From: Closterium sp. NIES-65 | Taxonomy: Eukaryota; Streptophyta; Zygnematophyceae; Desmidiales; Closteriaceae | NCBI GenBank assembly: GCA_948144175.1 | Contig: CANXME010001269.1 | Coordinates: 186,001-250,000, forward strand | Direction of reading: 5' to 3' | Length of the DNA stretch: 64,000 nucleotides | In this document: positions 1-10,276 of the stretch, piece by piece | Numbering within the stretch: position 1 is the stretch's first letter | Layout: each line of letters begins with the position of its first letter | Position numbers and translations under genes: made by a program | Notes under the pieces: model-generated | The model's input: the letters and a program-made list of their open reading frames with translations, nothing else | What the model was told of the DNA's origin: nothing | Databases searched by the model: none

Positions 1-462
1 CGGACGGCTCGTCCTCATCCGTGCTCCACCCGTCGCCATAATCGGTACTCTGATTTTCTATTTCCTTCTTAAACTGGCCATATTGTTGATTCATGGTAGC
101 CACTGAGTCCCCACGCAGAAATCTTCACAAAGTGATATTTGCCAACTCAGGGTTATGGTAACCCTAAGGCCAACTTGAATCACGGATATCGCCCCGGTTC
201 GTGCTCTGCAAGCAGTGTGCACCAAGGTAGACTAGGTAGATGAGGTGGTGGCTGAGACAGCATGCATATTCCGTCAAGATTTATTCTACACGGGTTGTTT
301 CAGTCAAATAGGTATTATCGCTAAGGCCCGAAGATGGCAAAAGCATTAGCAGAGCCCAAGGGAAACAGGACAGAAATGAATCTGCGATCCGAAATGAGCA
401 GAAAGGGCAGCTGGGGAGAATTGGTTGGGGAGGTACGGATGCACATTGCAAATCGTGATTGG
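1..462. other. Unassigned sequence left of the gypsy insertion
   Basis: No gene is recognised. The GTTCG ending at 467 is repeated at 13532-13536, so this stretch and the sequence from 13537 onward were contiguous before the gypsy element inserted. Reading frames here are short and lack recognisable domains. Confidence 0.5.
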
Positions 463-467
463 GTTCG

Positions 468-763
468 TGTTACGGGTGCAATGAATCGAAGTAGCGAGAA
501 TTGCACTAAGGTGTCAAACGAGTACTAAGATGTGAGCGAAGGCATGAGCGAACATTTATACGCGAAACATGCAAACGGTAACGCGGTGCGTGCGAGCTAG
601 CTAGTGCTATGCTGGCCGACACGGCCGGGCCAGCAGTGCGAGGTTTGGCAAAACAGTGCGCGCGAAGTCGGCGAAGTCCCGTTAGCAGTAACGGACGAAC
701 AACGGCTGTTGCTGTACGCGATGTAGTCCGGATCCGTAAGGAATGCCGAGAAAATTCCTTACA
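468..763 (-). repeat. 3' LTR of the gypsy element
   Basis: This is the left LTR, the 3' LTR in element orientation, 296 bp long. It lacks a 32-bp stretch present in the right LTR (about 13351-13382). The missing piece lies between short GGC repeats, so a slippage deletion here is likely. Confidence 0.93.
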
Positions 764-765
764 CT

Positions 766-766
<1 letters not shown>

Positions 767-797
<31 letters not shown>
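767..797 (-). promoter_or_regulatory. Poly-G polypurine tract of the gypsy element
   Basis: An unbroken run of 31 C on the plus strand (G on the element strand) lies just inside the 3' LTR, where the polypurine tract primes plus-strand DNA synthesis. A pure homopolymer this long is unusual and may have grown by slippage or be collapsed or expanded in the assembly. Confidence 0.7.
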
Positions 798-799
<2 letters not shown>

Positions 800-814
800 A
801 AGAAGCCCCCTCCG

Positions 815-1552
815 CTATGAGAGTGCGTGTATATCGCGGAATCCCCGGCTCCTCAGGTACACTTGCAGGCTAGGGTGGTTTTCAATGTTGGTCAGGGGCA
901 CCCAGCTATCTTCAGTTGGCGTGCGGTCCTTCCAGCGAACGAGGAATTCAATCCTCCTGATTCCCGTGGGTTGTCGGATCCGATGGCTCAGGATTTTTTC
1001 GGGCTCGATGATCGGCTCCGATGCAGGGCGAGTCATGGATGGCGGGCGGTGGCGAGGCAATTGGCTTGTGGTTGGGATGTATGGGCGAGGCAATTGGCTT
1101 GTGGTTGGGATGTATGGGCGAAGCAAGCTGACGTGGAACGAAGGGCTGATGTACCAGTCGGTCAGTAACAGTAGGTGCTCTGTTATTGGCGTGATCATGT
1201 GGCTGATTTGGAATAGGCCACAGTAGCGCGGTCGAAGTTTCGGTACGTCGGACAGTCGCAGATTTTGCGTGCCGGGCAGTACGTAATCCCCTGACTGGTA
1301 CGTGATTGGGCGGCGGTGGCGGTCGGCGTTGCGCTTAGCGATGACGTTTGCTTTTTTAATTGCTTCTGCGGCTCTGGTGCGGGCAGCTTGCAGAATTTCG
1401 GCGAATTGCTGTGCGCGTGGTGTTGGGTTGTCCGGACTCGGCGTCATGGGCACTGTAGGGTTTTGCCCGTAGTTCAGGTAGAAGGGGGACTGCTGCGTAG
1501 TCGCTGACGTGGCGTTGTTGTACGCGAACTCGATCAGCGGCAGCTGCTGCTC
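815..1552 (-). pseudogene. Gypsy integrase C-terminal part and chromodomain
   Basis: The minus-strand reading starts with the end of the integrase core (EQQLPLIEFAYNNA). It continues through the C-terminal SH3-like region (YISPSFHVSLLRPY) and ends in a chromodomain (RRIEFLVRWKDRTPTEDSWVP). In related elements the chromodomain targets insertion to chromatin marks. Two 32-bp direct repeats near 1058-1121 duplicate a PYIPTTSQ-type segment. The fragment joins in frame to 1935-3113 once the TRIM and one CCAAG copy are ignored. Confidence 0.88.
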
Positions 1553-1557
1553 CCAAG

Positions 1558-1934
1558 TGTCAGTAGAGCTACACTGTGAGATCCCCGATCGATCCTGGAG
1601 AGGGTTACAGGCATGTTCGCCTGGGGGGTTATGGGCGCACTGACCCGCTACTGAAACAAGCCCTTTTATCCCAGTGGTATAGTGGCTGGGATTCTGACAT
1701 GGTATCAGAGCGGTCTCGGGTTCGATTCCCGGTGTATGCACATGTAGGCCGGTGCCGCTGTGCTTAGTCCTGGGCCTCCCAGTGTGGGGGGGTGTCAGTA
1801 GAGCTACACTGTGAGATCCCCGATCGATCCTGGAGAGGGTTACAGGCATGTTCGCCTGGGGGGTTATGGGCGCACTGACCCGCTACTGAAACAAGCCCTT
1901 TTATCCCAGTGGTCTAGTGGCTGGGATTCTGACA
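1558..1934 (+). mobile_element. TRIM (miniature LTR element), copy 1
   Basis: This 377-bp terminal-repeat retrotransposon in miniature has LTRs at 1558-1699 and 1793-1934, 142 bp each, starting TGTCAGTAGAG and ending TCTGACA. The perfect target duplication CCAAG lies at 1553-1557 and 1935-1939. The primer-binding site TGGTATCAGAGC (1700-1711) directly abuts the 5' LTR and matches the 3' end of initiator tRNA-Met. A G-rich polypurine tract (1781-1792) precedes the 3' LTR. There is no coding capacity, so it must be mobilised in trans. It interrupts the gypsy integrase. A second copy in reverse orientation is at 18782-19156. Confidence 0.95.
1668..1742 (+). promoter_or_regulatory. tRNA-Gly-like module (A box, D-arm, B box, T-arm) across the LTR/PBS junction
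   Basis: A D-arm (CCAG 1671-1674 pairing with CTGG 1686-1689) encloses an A box TGGTATAGTGG (1675-1685) in the 3' end of the 5' LTR. A T-arm (TCGGG 1716-1720, loop TTCGATT, CCCGG 1728-1732) contains the B box GGTTCGATTCC (1719-1729) just after the PBS. A-to-B spacing is tRNA-like. The whole resembles eukaryotic tRNA-Gly(GCC), including the final TGCA. There is no convincing 5' acceptor strand and position 33 is not U, so it is not a working tRNA gene. Pol III activity is inferred. Confidence 0.72.
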
Positions 1935-3113
1935 CCAAGCTGTGGGGTCGTCGCACGTGGCACGAATCAACTGCTCCATCGTCTGATTCGTCCGCTCCGT
2001 TTGACCGTCGGTCTCGGGGTGGTACGACGAACTGAACTATAGCCTGGTCCCGAACTGCTCCCAGAGGTTCTTCTAGAAGTTGCTGGTGAACTTCGTGTCC
2101 CTGTCGCTGATAATCGCTGCTGGTATCCCGTGCATGCGAACAACGGCTGCGATGAACAGACGAGCGGTTTCCTCGGCTGAGATCGACTTTTTGCACGCAG
2201 CGAAGTGTGCCATCTTCGTCAACCTGTCAACGACGACCATCACCGCGTCGTTACCCCCAGGTTTCGAAGGTAACCCTGTAACAAAGTCCATGGTAACCTG
2301 CTGCCAGGCGCGCTCAGGCGGTGGTATCGGCTGCAATTGACCCGCCTTCCGCTTCCTCGAGCTCTTCATCACCTGACACGTGGGGCAACAGCTCCGGCCA
2401 GTAGTAATACCGCTGCAGTTGCTGTCGCATTTTTTCACCCCAAAATGTCCCGAGGTAATTCCGTCGTGTGCCTCCTGCAGTAGCAGCTCCCTCAGTAGTG
2501 AGTAGGCGGGTACCCAGATGCGGTTGGTGCCTGTTTTTACGTAAAACACTCCTTTAGCTTCTGCCAGTTGCTGTGAATTTCCGGTCGTGAAAAACGGGCC
2601 TGTGCGGTATCCGTGGGTGAATAGGCCTACTAAAAGCGGGTCGGTTTGGGTGAGTAGGATGGCATGGAGTTGGGCGGTGGGGCGAGTGAGTGCGTCGGCG
2701 ATGTTGGAAGCGCCTTTCTTGTACGTAACCGTGTAGTGGAAGTTGGACTCGAGGTAGTCCAACCAGCGAATCTGTCGCGGGTTGAGATTTGGTTGGGCGC
2801 GTAGGCACTGAAGTGATTGGTGGTCTGTCCGTACTGTCACGTCGGCGCCAGTCAGGTAACACCGCCAGACCTTGAACGCGTGCACAATCGCCAACATTTG
2901 GCGGTCGTGTATCGGGTAGTTGCGTTCGGGCGGGTGCAGCTTGCGGGACTCGTACGCGATTGGCTGGAGGCCGTTCACGAAATCCTGCAACAGTACTGCT
3001 CCCACAGCGATGTCACTTGCGTCAGTGACGAGCTCGAACGGACGGTGTGGATCTGCGATGTGAAGCACGGGCGGTGAGCATAAAATGTTTTTGAGGGCCG
3101 AGAAGGCAGCTTG
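1935..3113 (-). pseudogene. Gypsy RNase H and integrase core
   Basis: On the minus strand this begins right after the copia insertion with QAAFSALKNILCSPPVLH. It continues through RNase H (FELVTDASDIAVGAVL; TDHQSL; NIADALTRP) into the integrase zinc region (HDGITSGHFG; CCPTCQ) and core (MDFVTGLPSKPGG; ISDRDTKFTSNF; SSYHPETDGQTERTNQ). The catalytic D, D and E positions can be seen. In-frame stops near 2070 and 2040 interrupt the core, and the zinc-binding segment looks frameshifted. It ends at the TRIM. Confidence 0.88.
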
Positions 3114-3242
3114 TGTCAAACTTATATGATCTAGCCTGTGTAGGCTGTAGCGAGTTAGATACTAAGGGGTACACAATTCTAGGGTTTCATATTTGTATCA
3201 CTTTTATTCCTTAGTCAACCCATTCTCGTTCTAAGTTTCTCA
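3114..3242 (+). repeat. 5' LTR of copia element 1
   Basis: The LTR starts TGTCAAACTTATATG and ends AGTTTCTCA. Its body resembles the 184-bp LTR of the non-autonomous element at 20184-21890 (shared ATCTAGCCTG and AGGGTTTC blocks), pointing to one family. Confidence 0.93.
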
Positions 3243-3987
3243 TGGTATCGAGCAGGTTCCCTAGTGAGAACTGTCCTAGGGCCCACCAAGATCGAGTTTT
3301 TTTTTTTCCTGCCCGGGGCACGCGTTGTCCCCTGCCCGAAGCGTGCCTAGTGTTCTGCCCTTAGCGGCCCGTCGCGCCCTCTTTAGCGGCGGCCCCGTCG
3401 CGCCCTCCTTAGCGGCCCCGTCGCCGCCCATTCAGCGGCCCCGTCGCCGCCCTTTCAGCGGCCCCGTCGCCGCCTCTTGGCGGCCTCGTCGCCGCCTCTT
3501 AGCGGCCTCGTCGCCGCCCTTCAGCGGCCCCGTCGCCGCCCTTTCAACGGCCCCGTCGCCGCCTCTTAGCGGCTTCGTCGCCGCCCTTTAGCGGCCCCGT
3601 CGCCGCCCTTCAGCGGACTCATCGCCGCCCCCTTTCGGCGGCCTCGTCGCCGCCCTTCAGCGGCCCGGTCGCCGCTCCTTCGCGGCGGCGACATCGCCCT
3701 TCACTGCCCCGCCGAGCCGCCTTCGCTGCCGAGCCGCTGAGTTGCCGAGCCGCCTTTGCCGCCGAGCCGCCTTTGTTGCCGAGCCGCCGAGCCGCAGAGC
3801 CGCCTTTGTCGCCGAGCCGCCGAGCAGCCTAGCCGCCGGGCCGCCGCAGCCGAGACACCGCCGTCACTGCAGTAGCAGACCTGTCCCTGCCGGCCTGCCC
3901 CGGACCGCCTCACTTGCCTGGTAAGAGCAACGCATCTGCCACTGCACTGCCCTACCCCGCTGTGCTCACTACCTGTCTACTGCTATC
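3243..3987 (+). other. Copia 1 leader with GC-rich short repeats
   Basis: This untranslated leader contains the primer-binding site and then about 300 bp of imperfect 18-27-bp repeats built on GCGGCCCCGTCGCCGCC (about 3360-3690). A second block on GAGCCGCCTTTGCC (about 3715-3860) follows. No gene is seen. Packaging or dimerisation signals would be expected here but cannot be identified. Confidence 0.75.
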
Positions 3988-5331
3988 ATGGCCAACCCCA
4001 GTGTTCTCACCTTTGACGCTGAGGGTCGGGATGTTAACTTTGAGGTCTGGGTAGATGATTTACAGCTTTTCCTACAGTGCGATAGGGCAGACGGTCTCTC
4101 CCTGTTTGACCTCACTTCTGGTGCTTCTCCTGCCCCTGTTGCTGATGCTGACGCCAGTGTTCGCTCACAGTGGGCCACGCGCGATGCTGCTGCCCGCCTT
4201 GCTGTGCGCCGCCACTTACCGACCGCTGAGCGCGCGCATTTTAGTCAGTACAAGAGTGCTAAGACCTTGTACGACGCTGTAGTTGCACGCTACTCTTCCC
4301 CTGCCACTACTGCTCCTAGCCGCCTCATACTGCCGTTCCTCTTCCCTAACCTCGCCGCTTTTCCCACAGTCGCTGACCTCATTACACACCTTCGCACTAG
4401 TGACATTCGCTACCGCGCTGCGCTTCCTGCTGAGTTCTGCGCCAAGAACCCCCCTCCTATGTACATCACCCTCTACTACATAGTCACCCGGCTCCCTGAC
4501 ACCCTTCGCTCGGTCAGGGACCACTTCCTCACTGTTTGCCCCACCAATCTCACCGTTGACCTCCTCGAGGAGCGCCTCCTAGCAGCAGAGAAGAGTATAG
4601 TCGCTGTAGGAGTCTCTCGTGGTGACCCTCGTACCCCTGTCTTTGAGGGGTGCTCCCCCTCCCCCCTCTTGCCCTTTGTTGCCTCTACTGTTGCGGCCGA
4701 TCTTGTTGGTCTTGAGTCGGTCGGCGCGGCGTCTGCACCTAGCGGGAGACGCCGCTCAGGCAGGGGCAAGGGGGGCAAGGGTGCTGGAGGAGCTGGCAGG
4801 GGCGGTGGAGGCGGCGGTGGAGGCGGCGGAGGGGGTGGGGGTGGCGGTGGGAGTAGTGGCGGGGGTGGGGGCGCTAGTGGCGGCAGTGGAGGCGGAGGAG
4901 GCGGCGGTGGTGGCGGTGCGGGCGGAGGTGGCGGAGGTGGAGGCGGTGGTGGAGGTAGCGGCGGCGGAGGTGGAGCTGGTCGGGGCGGCGCTACGCAGAG
5001 GGTCGGCTCTGGTGGTGGTCAGCGCCAGCAGCAACAGCAGCAGCGCACTCGTGAGACCCCTTCCCCCCAGCAGCTTCGTGAGTGGTACACTGCTCGTCAG
5101 CGGGGTGGGGGTGCTGGCCCCTGTACCTACGTTCTACGTACCGGCGGCCGCGCGGGTGAGCAGTGTGGGGGTCCGCACTCCACCCAGCGCTACTTCGGCC
5201 GCCTGACAGATGCTTGGCGTCATCAGTTCCCCGACGCTACTGAGATCCCTCGCTGGGGCGAGCTGTTTAGGGCGGGTGTTGCGATCTTTGATCTTGATTA
5301 TGATGCTATTCTTGCTGCCATGTATGCGTGA
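3988..5331 (+). CDS. Copia 1 gag polyprotein
   Basis: An open frame of 447 residues starts MANPSVLTFDAEGRDVNFEVW. The N-terminal 200 residues match the copia-type gag (UBN2/DUF4219-like) pattern, including WVDDLQLFLQ, a KTLYDAVVARY segment and LLEERLLAAEKS. Residues about 250-350 are an extreme glycine-rich tract with some R and S. No clear CCHC knuckle is seen, which is unusual for this class; the basic, glycine-rich stretch may bind RNA instead. The frame ends in TGA immediately before the protease frame, which lies in another phase. The start was chosen as the first ATG giving the conserved N-terminus. Confidence 0.8.
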   Translation: MANPSVLTFDAEGRDVNFEVWVDDLQLFLQCDRADGLSLFDLTSGASPAPVADADASVRSQWATRDAAARLAVRRHLPTAERAHFSQYKSAKTLYDAVVARYSSPATTAPSRLILPFLFPNLAAFPTVADLITHLRTSDIRYRAALPAEFCAKNPPPMYITLYYIVTRLPDTLRSVRDHFLTVCPTNLTVDLLEERLLAAEKSIVAVGVSRGDPRTPVFEGCSPSPLLPFVASTVAADLVGLESVGAASAPSGRRRSGRGKGGKGAGGAGRGGGGGGGGGGGGGGGGGSSGGGGGASGGSGGGGGGGGGGAGGGGGGGGGGGGSGGGGGAGRGGATQRVGSGGGQRQQQQQQRTRETPSPQQLREWYTARQRGGGAGPCTYVLRTGGRAGEQCGGPHSTQRYFGRLTDAWRHQFPDATEIPRWGELFRAGVAIFDLDYDAILAAMYA

Positions 5332-5334
5332 CTG

Positions 5335-6930
5335 TTACCGGTGTTTTCCGCCTGACCCGGGCATTGAGGCTGCTGCTCTAGGTACTGGTGAGGCTGCTGC
5401 TCTAGGTGCCAGTGAGCCTGCTACCCCAGGTGCTGGTGAGTCTGCGCTCTCAGGTACCGCGTCGGCTCTGGTCACCCACACCTTCACCCTTGACTCGGGT
5501 GCTTCCCGCTCCTTCTTTCGAGACCGCACCACGCTTACGCCGCTTAGTTGGCCAATGGCAGTCTCCCTAGCAGACCCCTCTGGGGGTCCTGTCCTTGCCC
5601 ACTTCTCCACTGTTCTAGCGTGTCCGGCGGCCCCTTCTGGCACCCTGTCGGGTCTTTACCTCCCCTCGTTCTCTACAAACTTGGTGAGTGGTGCTGACCT
5701 CCAAGATGGAGGGGTTCACCAGCTCACTCGTGCGAGTCAGCGTGTGACTCACTGTACCTGTGCTCGGACGGGCCGTCACTTGGCCACGTTTACCCGTCAG
5801 CCGGGGTCGAGCCTGTACACATTGACTACTGAGTCTCCTCCAGTCGCTGAGTCTGCTCAGGTCGCCGTGTCGGGTCAGGTGTTTGCTGCGGCGTCCAGGT
5901 CTGGTCCTGAGTCTGCCCCCTGCTCGTATCGTCTCCTGTCTCACCAGACTCTCCTTAGGCACCACCGCCTTCCCTGCCTCGTCTTCGAGGCATGGCCTCC
6001 CGTGTCCTTGTCTCTCGTCTCCCGCGGTCCCTCCCTCCCCTTCCTCCGGGGCATGCCCCCACCTGCGTTCCCTATGTCGAGGGGCGGCAGCGCGCTGCTC
6101 CTCACTCCTCCGAGTTTCCTCCGACAGAGGCTCCGCTGCAGACGCTTCACATGGACGTGTGGGGCCTAGCCGGCGTCCGTGGACATGGTCACGAGCGTTA
6201 CTTCCTGCTGGTGGTTGACGGCTACTCGCGTTACACCATAGTCTTCCCCTTGCGCAGCAAGGGTGAGGTCACTGAGGTGTTGATCGCATGGATCCGCGCA
6301 GCTCGTCTCCAGCTCAGAGAGAGTTCCGGCTCGGACTTTCCTGTTCTGCGTCTGCACTCTGACAGAGGCGGAGAGTTCTCCTCTGACCTTCTGCGAGCCT
6401 TCTGTCGTGCACGAGGCATCTGCCAGACCTTCACGCTTCCGGACTCTCCGCAGCAAAATGGGATTGCTGAGCGCCGCATTGGCATGGTCATGGACGTCGC
6501 TCTTACGTCCATGGTTCATGCGGCTGCCCCCCATTTTCTGTGGCCGTTTACGGTTCGGTACGCGGCGCATCAAATCAACCTTCAGCCCCGGGTCTCCATG
6601 CCGGAGACCTCCCCTGCTTTGCTATGGACGGGGAAGGTTGGCGATGCATTTGCGTTCCGTGTTTGGGGATCTCGGGCGTTTGTCCGCGACTTGTCTGCGG
6701 ACAAGCTGTCCCCTCGTGCTGTTCCCTGCATCTTCCTTGGATTCCCCCCTGACGCACCGGGCTGGCAGTTCTACCACCCCACCTCGCGCCGTGTTCTGTC
6801 CTCCCAGGATGTCACGTTTGACGAGTTGGTTCCCTACTATCGCCTCTTCCCTTACCGCACTGCGTCCCTCCCCCCTCCGCCGCTCTTCCTTACGCCAGGT
6901 CCCCCTCCAGTAGACCCCCTCCCCCCCTAG
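5335..6930 (+). pseudogene. Copia 1 protease and integrase, frameshifted
   Basis: The aspartic protease motif (HTFTLDSGASRSFF) lies near 5480-5520 in one frame. The GAG-pre-integrase region follows (SYRLLSHQTLLRHHRL). Near 5965 a small deletion shifts the reading to another frame, which carries the integrase core (HMDVWGLAGVRGHGHERYF; LHSDRGGEFSS; PQQNGIAERRIG) with the D, D, E catalytic residues in place. The frame closes with TAG at 6928-6930, before the proline-rich C-terminal linker. Confidence 0.87.
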
Positions 6931-8205
6931 GGTCCTGCCCCCTCAGGTGTGTCTCAAGTAGACGCACTCGACCCTGTCAAGGTAGCTGTTGACTCTAGTG
7001 CTGCTAGGGGTGCTGAGCCTGCGGGTGCTGGGTCTGGGGGTACTGACTCTGGGGGTCCTGAGCCTGGGGGTGCTGACTCTGGGGGTGCTGCGCCTTTGGG
7101 TGCTGAGCCTGGGGGTGCTACGCCTGGGGGTGCTGTGTCTGGGGGTGCTGAGCCTGGGGGTGCTGCGTCTGGGGGTGCGGAGTCTGAGGGTACTGGACCT
7201 GCTCGTGTGGCGTTTGGCGGTGCTGGGCCTGGAGGTTCTTCTGGTGCTTCATCCCGGCGGGAGCTACTCTCTCCACGTGAGCTGCGTGAGTGGTTTTCCC
7301 GGCGCTGGAGGCGAGCTGCTGGAGCTGGAGGTGCTGCGGGTGCTGGAGGTTCTACTGCTGCTGAGGGTGTTGGTGCCGCGGGTCCCGAAGGTGCTCGTAC
7401 TGGGAGTACTGGAGCTGCTGGGCCTGCGGGTGCTTCTCGTACTGGAGCTGGTGGTGCTGCGGGCGTCGGTGCTACTGAGGGTGCTGGAGCTAGACCCGCT
7501 GCGTCTTTTGGTGGTCCGGCTTGAGCTGGAGTTGCTGGGAGTGTTGGCGCTGAGGGTGCCTTTGGTGCTGGTGCCTCTGCGGGCACTGGAGTTGGCGCTA
7601 CTGGAGCTGGGGGTGCTGCTGGCGCTGGTGCTGTCGTTCGGGGTGCTGGTGCTGTCCCTTCTGGTGCTGGTGGTGCTGCGCGGCCGCGGCCGTACTTCGT
7701 TCTGCTCCTTGAGCAGGTTTTTGGTCTTCCGCCCTCTGCTGGTCCAGCTCCTCCCTTAGAGTGTCCACCGCCTGTCCATTCCGAGTCACTGTTATAGCCT
7801 ACCTCTCCTCTGCCTGCTCCTTCTCCCTACATTGGTCCTACTGGAGGTCTTGCTGAGCGTCGTGAGCCTGCGTCTCGTCCTGCGTTGCCTGTCCGTGCTG
7901 CTCGCACTAGTAGTCGTGGTTCGCGTCAGCGTCCTCCTCCTGTCCCCGGCACGCACCGGATGTCTCTCCATCCCTCCATTGCTCCGCTGCGTGCCCCTTT
8001 GCCTTCTCCTCCTTAGTCCTCTCTTCCTGTTCTTGCTGACCCGGAGTCAGACTCCCTTCGTGCTGCCAGTCCTACTGTCACGCGTCTCCTTGCTACTGTC
8101 GTCACTGACCCTTCCTTTGAGTCTGCTGCTGCGTCTGCCTTAGTTTCTGAGCTTGTCGACTTCGCTGCTCGCAGTCGCCGAGACTACATTGCTAGTCTTG
8201 TCGCT
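6931..8205 (+). other. Copia 1 low-complexity linker between integrase and RT
   Basis: A degenerate 15-bp repeat (GGGGGTGCTGAGCCT type) encodes Gly-Ala-Glu-Pro-rich protein in one frame (6949-7524) and Val-Leu-rich noise in another. After the stop near 7524 no single frame carries through to RT. Copia polyproteins often have a variable linker here, but this one is unusually long and repeat-built. Confidence 0.7.
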
Positions 8206-9935
8206 GTGTCTGAGTCTGTCTGTCCTCCGTCCGTCGGGGGTGAGTGTGCCCTTGGCACGGACGTCCTTGAGGACAGGCAGGAGGAGTTCCAGAGCTTTGC
8301 TGCTGCTTCACCTCATCTCGTGTCCATGCTGCTTGCCCCTGAGGGAGACCCGGATGCACCAGACATCCCGACTCCGCGCTCTTACGCGGAGGCAATAGAG
8401 GGTCCCTACTCCTCTCAGTGGCAGGCACCTATGGATGCAGAGATCGCTTCCTGGAAGTCCACAGGCACCTACGTCGACGAGGTTCCCCCTCCTGGGGCGA
8501 ACATCGTCAGTGGCATGTGGATTTTCAGGGTGAAGCGGCCGCCGGGTTCTCCGCCTGTCTTCAAGGCGCGCTACGTGGCTCGTGGCTTTAGTCAGCGGCA
8601 TGGAGTTGACTACTTTCAGACCTTCTCTCCCACCCCGAAGATGACCACTCTTGGGGTACTGCTGCACACCGTGACTACGAGCTTCACTCTCTTGACTTTA
8701 GCACTGCTTTCTTGCAGGGCAGCCTGCACGAGGAGATCTGGCTGCGCCGCCCACCTGGCTTCACTGGGTCTTTTCCTCCTGGTACCCAGTAGAGCCTCCA
8801 GCGGCCAGTCTACGGTCTCCGCCAGGCACCTCGTGAGTGGCACAACACACTGAGGACTACACTTGCGGCTCTTGGGTTTGCTCCCTCTACTGCCGACCCG
8901 TCGCTGTTTCTGCGCACCGACACTTCTTTGCCGCCGCTCTACATCCTCGTGTACGTCGACGACTTGGCCTTTGCCACACCTGACACTGCTGGACTCGCCC
9001 ACGTGAAGTCCGAGCTGCAGAAGAGACACACGTGCACAGACCTGGGTGAACTGCGTAGCTACCTTGGCTTGCAGATCACCCGGGACAGAGCACGCCGCAC
9101 CATTACCCTGACTCAGTCACACATGGTGCAGCAGGTTCTTCAGCGCTTCGGCTTCATGTACTCCTCGCCTCAGGCCACTCCTCTGTCTACTCGCCACTCG
9201 CTCTCAGCTCTGCCTTCGGATGAGTCCGTAGAGTCAAGTGGCCCGTACCCAGAGCTTGTTGGCTGCCTCATGTACCTGATGACCTGCACTCGACCTGACC
9301 TTGCATACCCTCTTAGCATTCTGGCACGCTATGTTGCTCCTGGGAGACACAGACCAGAGCACATGGCTGCAGCAAAGAGGGTGTTGCGCTACTTGTGCAG
9401 TACGTCAGGCATGTGGCTTGTGCTTGGAGGGCGGAGTCCAGTGGTCCTCACTGGGCACGGAGATGCTTCTTGGGCTGACGACCAGGCTACGCAGCGGTCA
9501 TCACAGGGTTACACCTTCAGCCTTGGTTCCGGCTCTGTTTCGTGGCGGTCTACCCGCTCGTCTTCTGTTCTCGGCTCCAGTTGTGAGGCTGAGATCTACG
9601 CAGGGGCCATGGCTGCACAGGAGCTATGCTGGCTCACCTACCTGCTGACGGACCTAGGAGAGCCGCCTCGTTCTCCTCCAGTTCTGTACGTAGACAAAAA
9701 GGCTCTGCTGGCCTTGTGTCGGGAGCACAGACTGGAGCACATAACGAAGCACATTGCTCTTCGCTACTTCCTTGCTCGTGAGCTTCAGCAGCGCGGTCAG
9801 CTGCGCCTTGCTTACGTGGCCTCTGAGGCCAACACTGCTGATATCTTCACCAAGGCACTTGCGCCTTGTGACCATCAGCGCTTCTGTACTCTGTTAGGTC
9901 TTGTACCTACCTTGCCTCACTTGCTCACTTCTTGA
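8206..9935 (+). pseudogene. Copia 1 reverse transcriptase and RNase H, frameshifted
   Basis: RT begins in one frame (NIVSGMWIFRVKRPPGSPPV; RGFSQRHGVDYFQTFSP). It shifts near 8670 to another frame holding LQGSLHEEIWLRRPPGF, a stop near 8790, and the catalytic YVDDLAFAT block near 8953-8980. RNase H follows (GDASWADDQATQRSSQGY; SCEAEIYAG), ending with the copia signature ADIFTKAL near 9838-9862. The 3' untranslated part, with two ATATAT runs (9955-9995), leads to the polypurine tract. Confidence 0.88.
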
Positions 9936-10147
9936 CCTTGCTTGTACTGTTACATATATATATACCTGCTCTTGCTTGTTTAGCGTTATATATATGTGTG
10001 TACTCATGCATGTGAACTGGCCTTGTGGCCTTGAACTTGTGCTCAGAATGTGTGGTGACGTTGTGATCCACCCTGAGCTTGCTTTGCCTTGCTTTGCTTG
10101 ACTTGTCTTATGACCCCTTGTTCTCCCCCACTTTGCCTATGGGGGTG

Positions 10148-10276
10148 TGTCAAACTTATATGATCTAGCCTGTGTAGGCTGTAGCGGCTTAGATACTAAG
10201 GGGTACACAATTCTAGGGTTTCATATTTGTATCACTTTCATTCCTTAGTCAACCCATTCTCGTTCTAAGTTTCTCA
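10148..10276 (+). repeat. 3' LTR of copia element 1
   Basis: It is 129 bp, identical in length to the 5' LTR with about three substitutions, and is followed by the target copy GCTTG (10277-10281). Confidence 0.93.

Larger units (their letters stand above)
3114..10276 (+). mobile_element. Ty1/copia element 1, inserted in the gypsy element
   Basis: This 7163-bp element has very short 129-bp LTRs (3114-3242 and 10148-10276), about three mismatches apart. The perfect target duplication GCTTG lies at 3109-3113 and 10277-10281. A primer-binding site TGGTATCGAGCAGG (3243-3256) resembles the initiator tRNA-Met complement with one base missing. The polypurine tract TATGGGGGTG ends at 10147. Domain order is gag, protease, integrase, RT, RNase H, the copia order. 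Removal with one target copy rejoins the gypsy RT/RNase H frame exactly. Several frameshifts and stops make it defective. Confidence 0.95.

Noticed and set aside
1668..1742. Functional tRNA-Gly gene
   Set aside because: There is no matching 5' acceptor strand, no U at position 33 and a mismatched anticodon stem, and the same module occurs at the same place in both TRIM copies.
4619..5206. Alternative Ala/Val-rich and Ser/Thr/Ala-rich frames over the copia 1 gag
   Set aside because: They are other-phase readings of the glycine-rich gag tract; the gag frame holds the conserved motifs.
6989..7759. Val/Leu-rich open frame of 256 codons
   Set aside because: It is an out-of-phase reading of the 15-bp GGTGCTGAGCCT-type repeat in the copia 1 linker.
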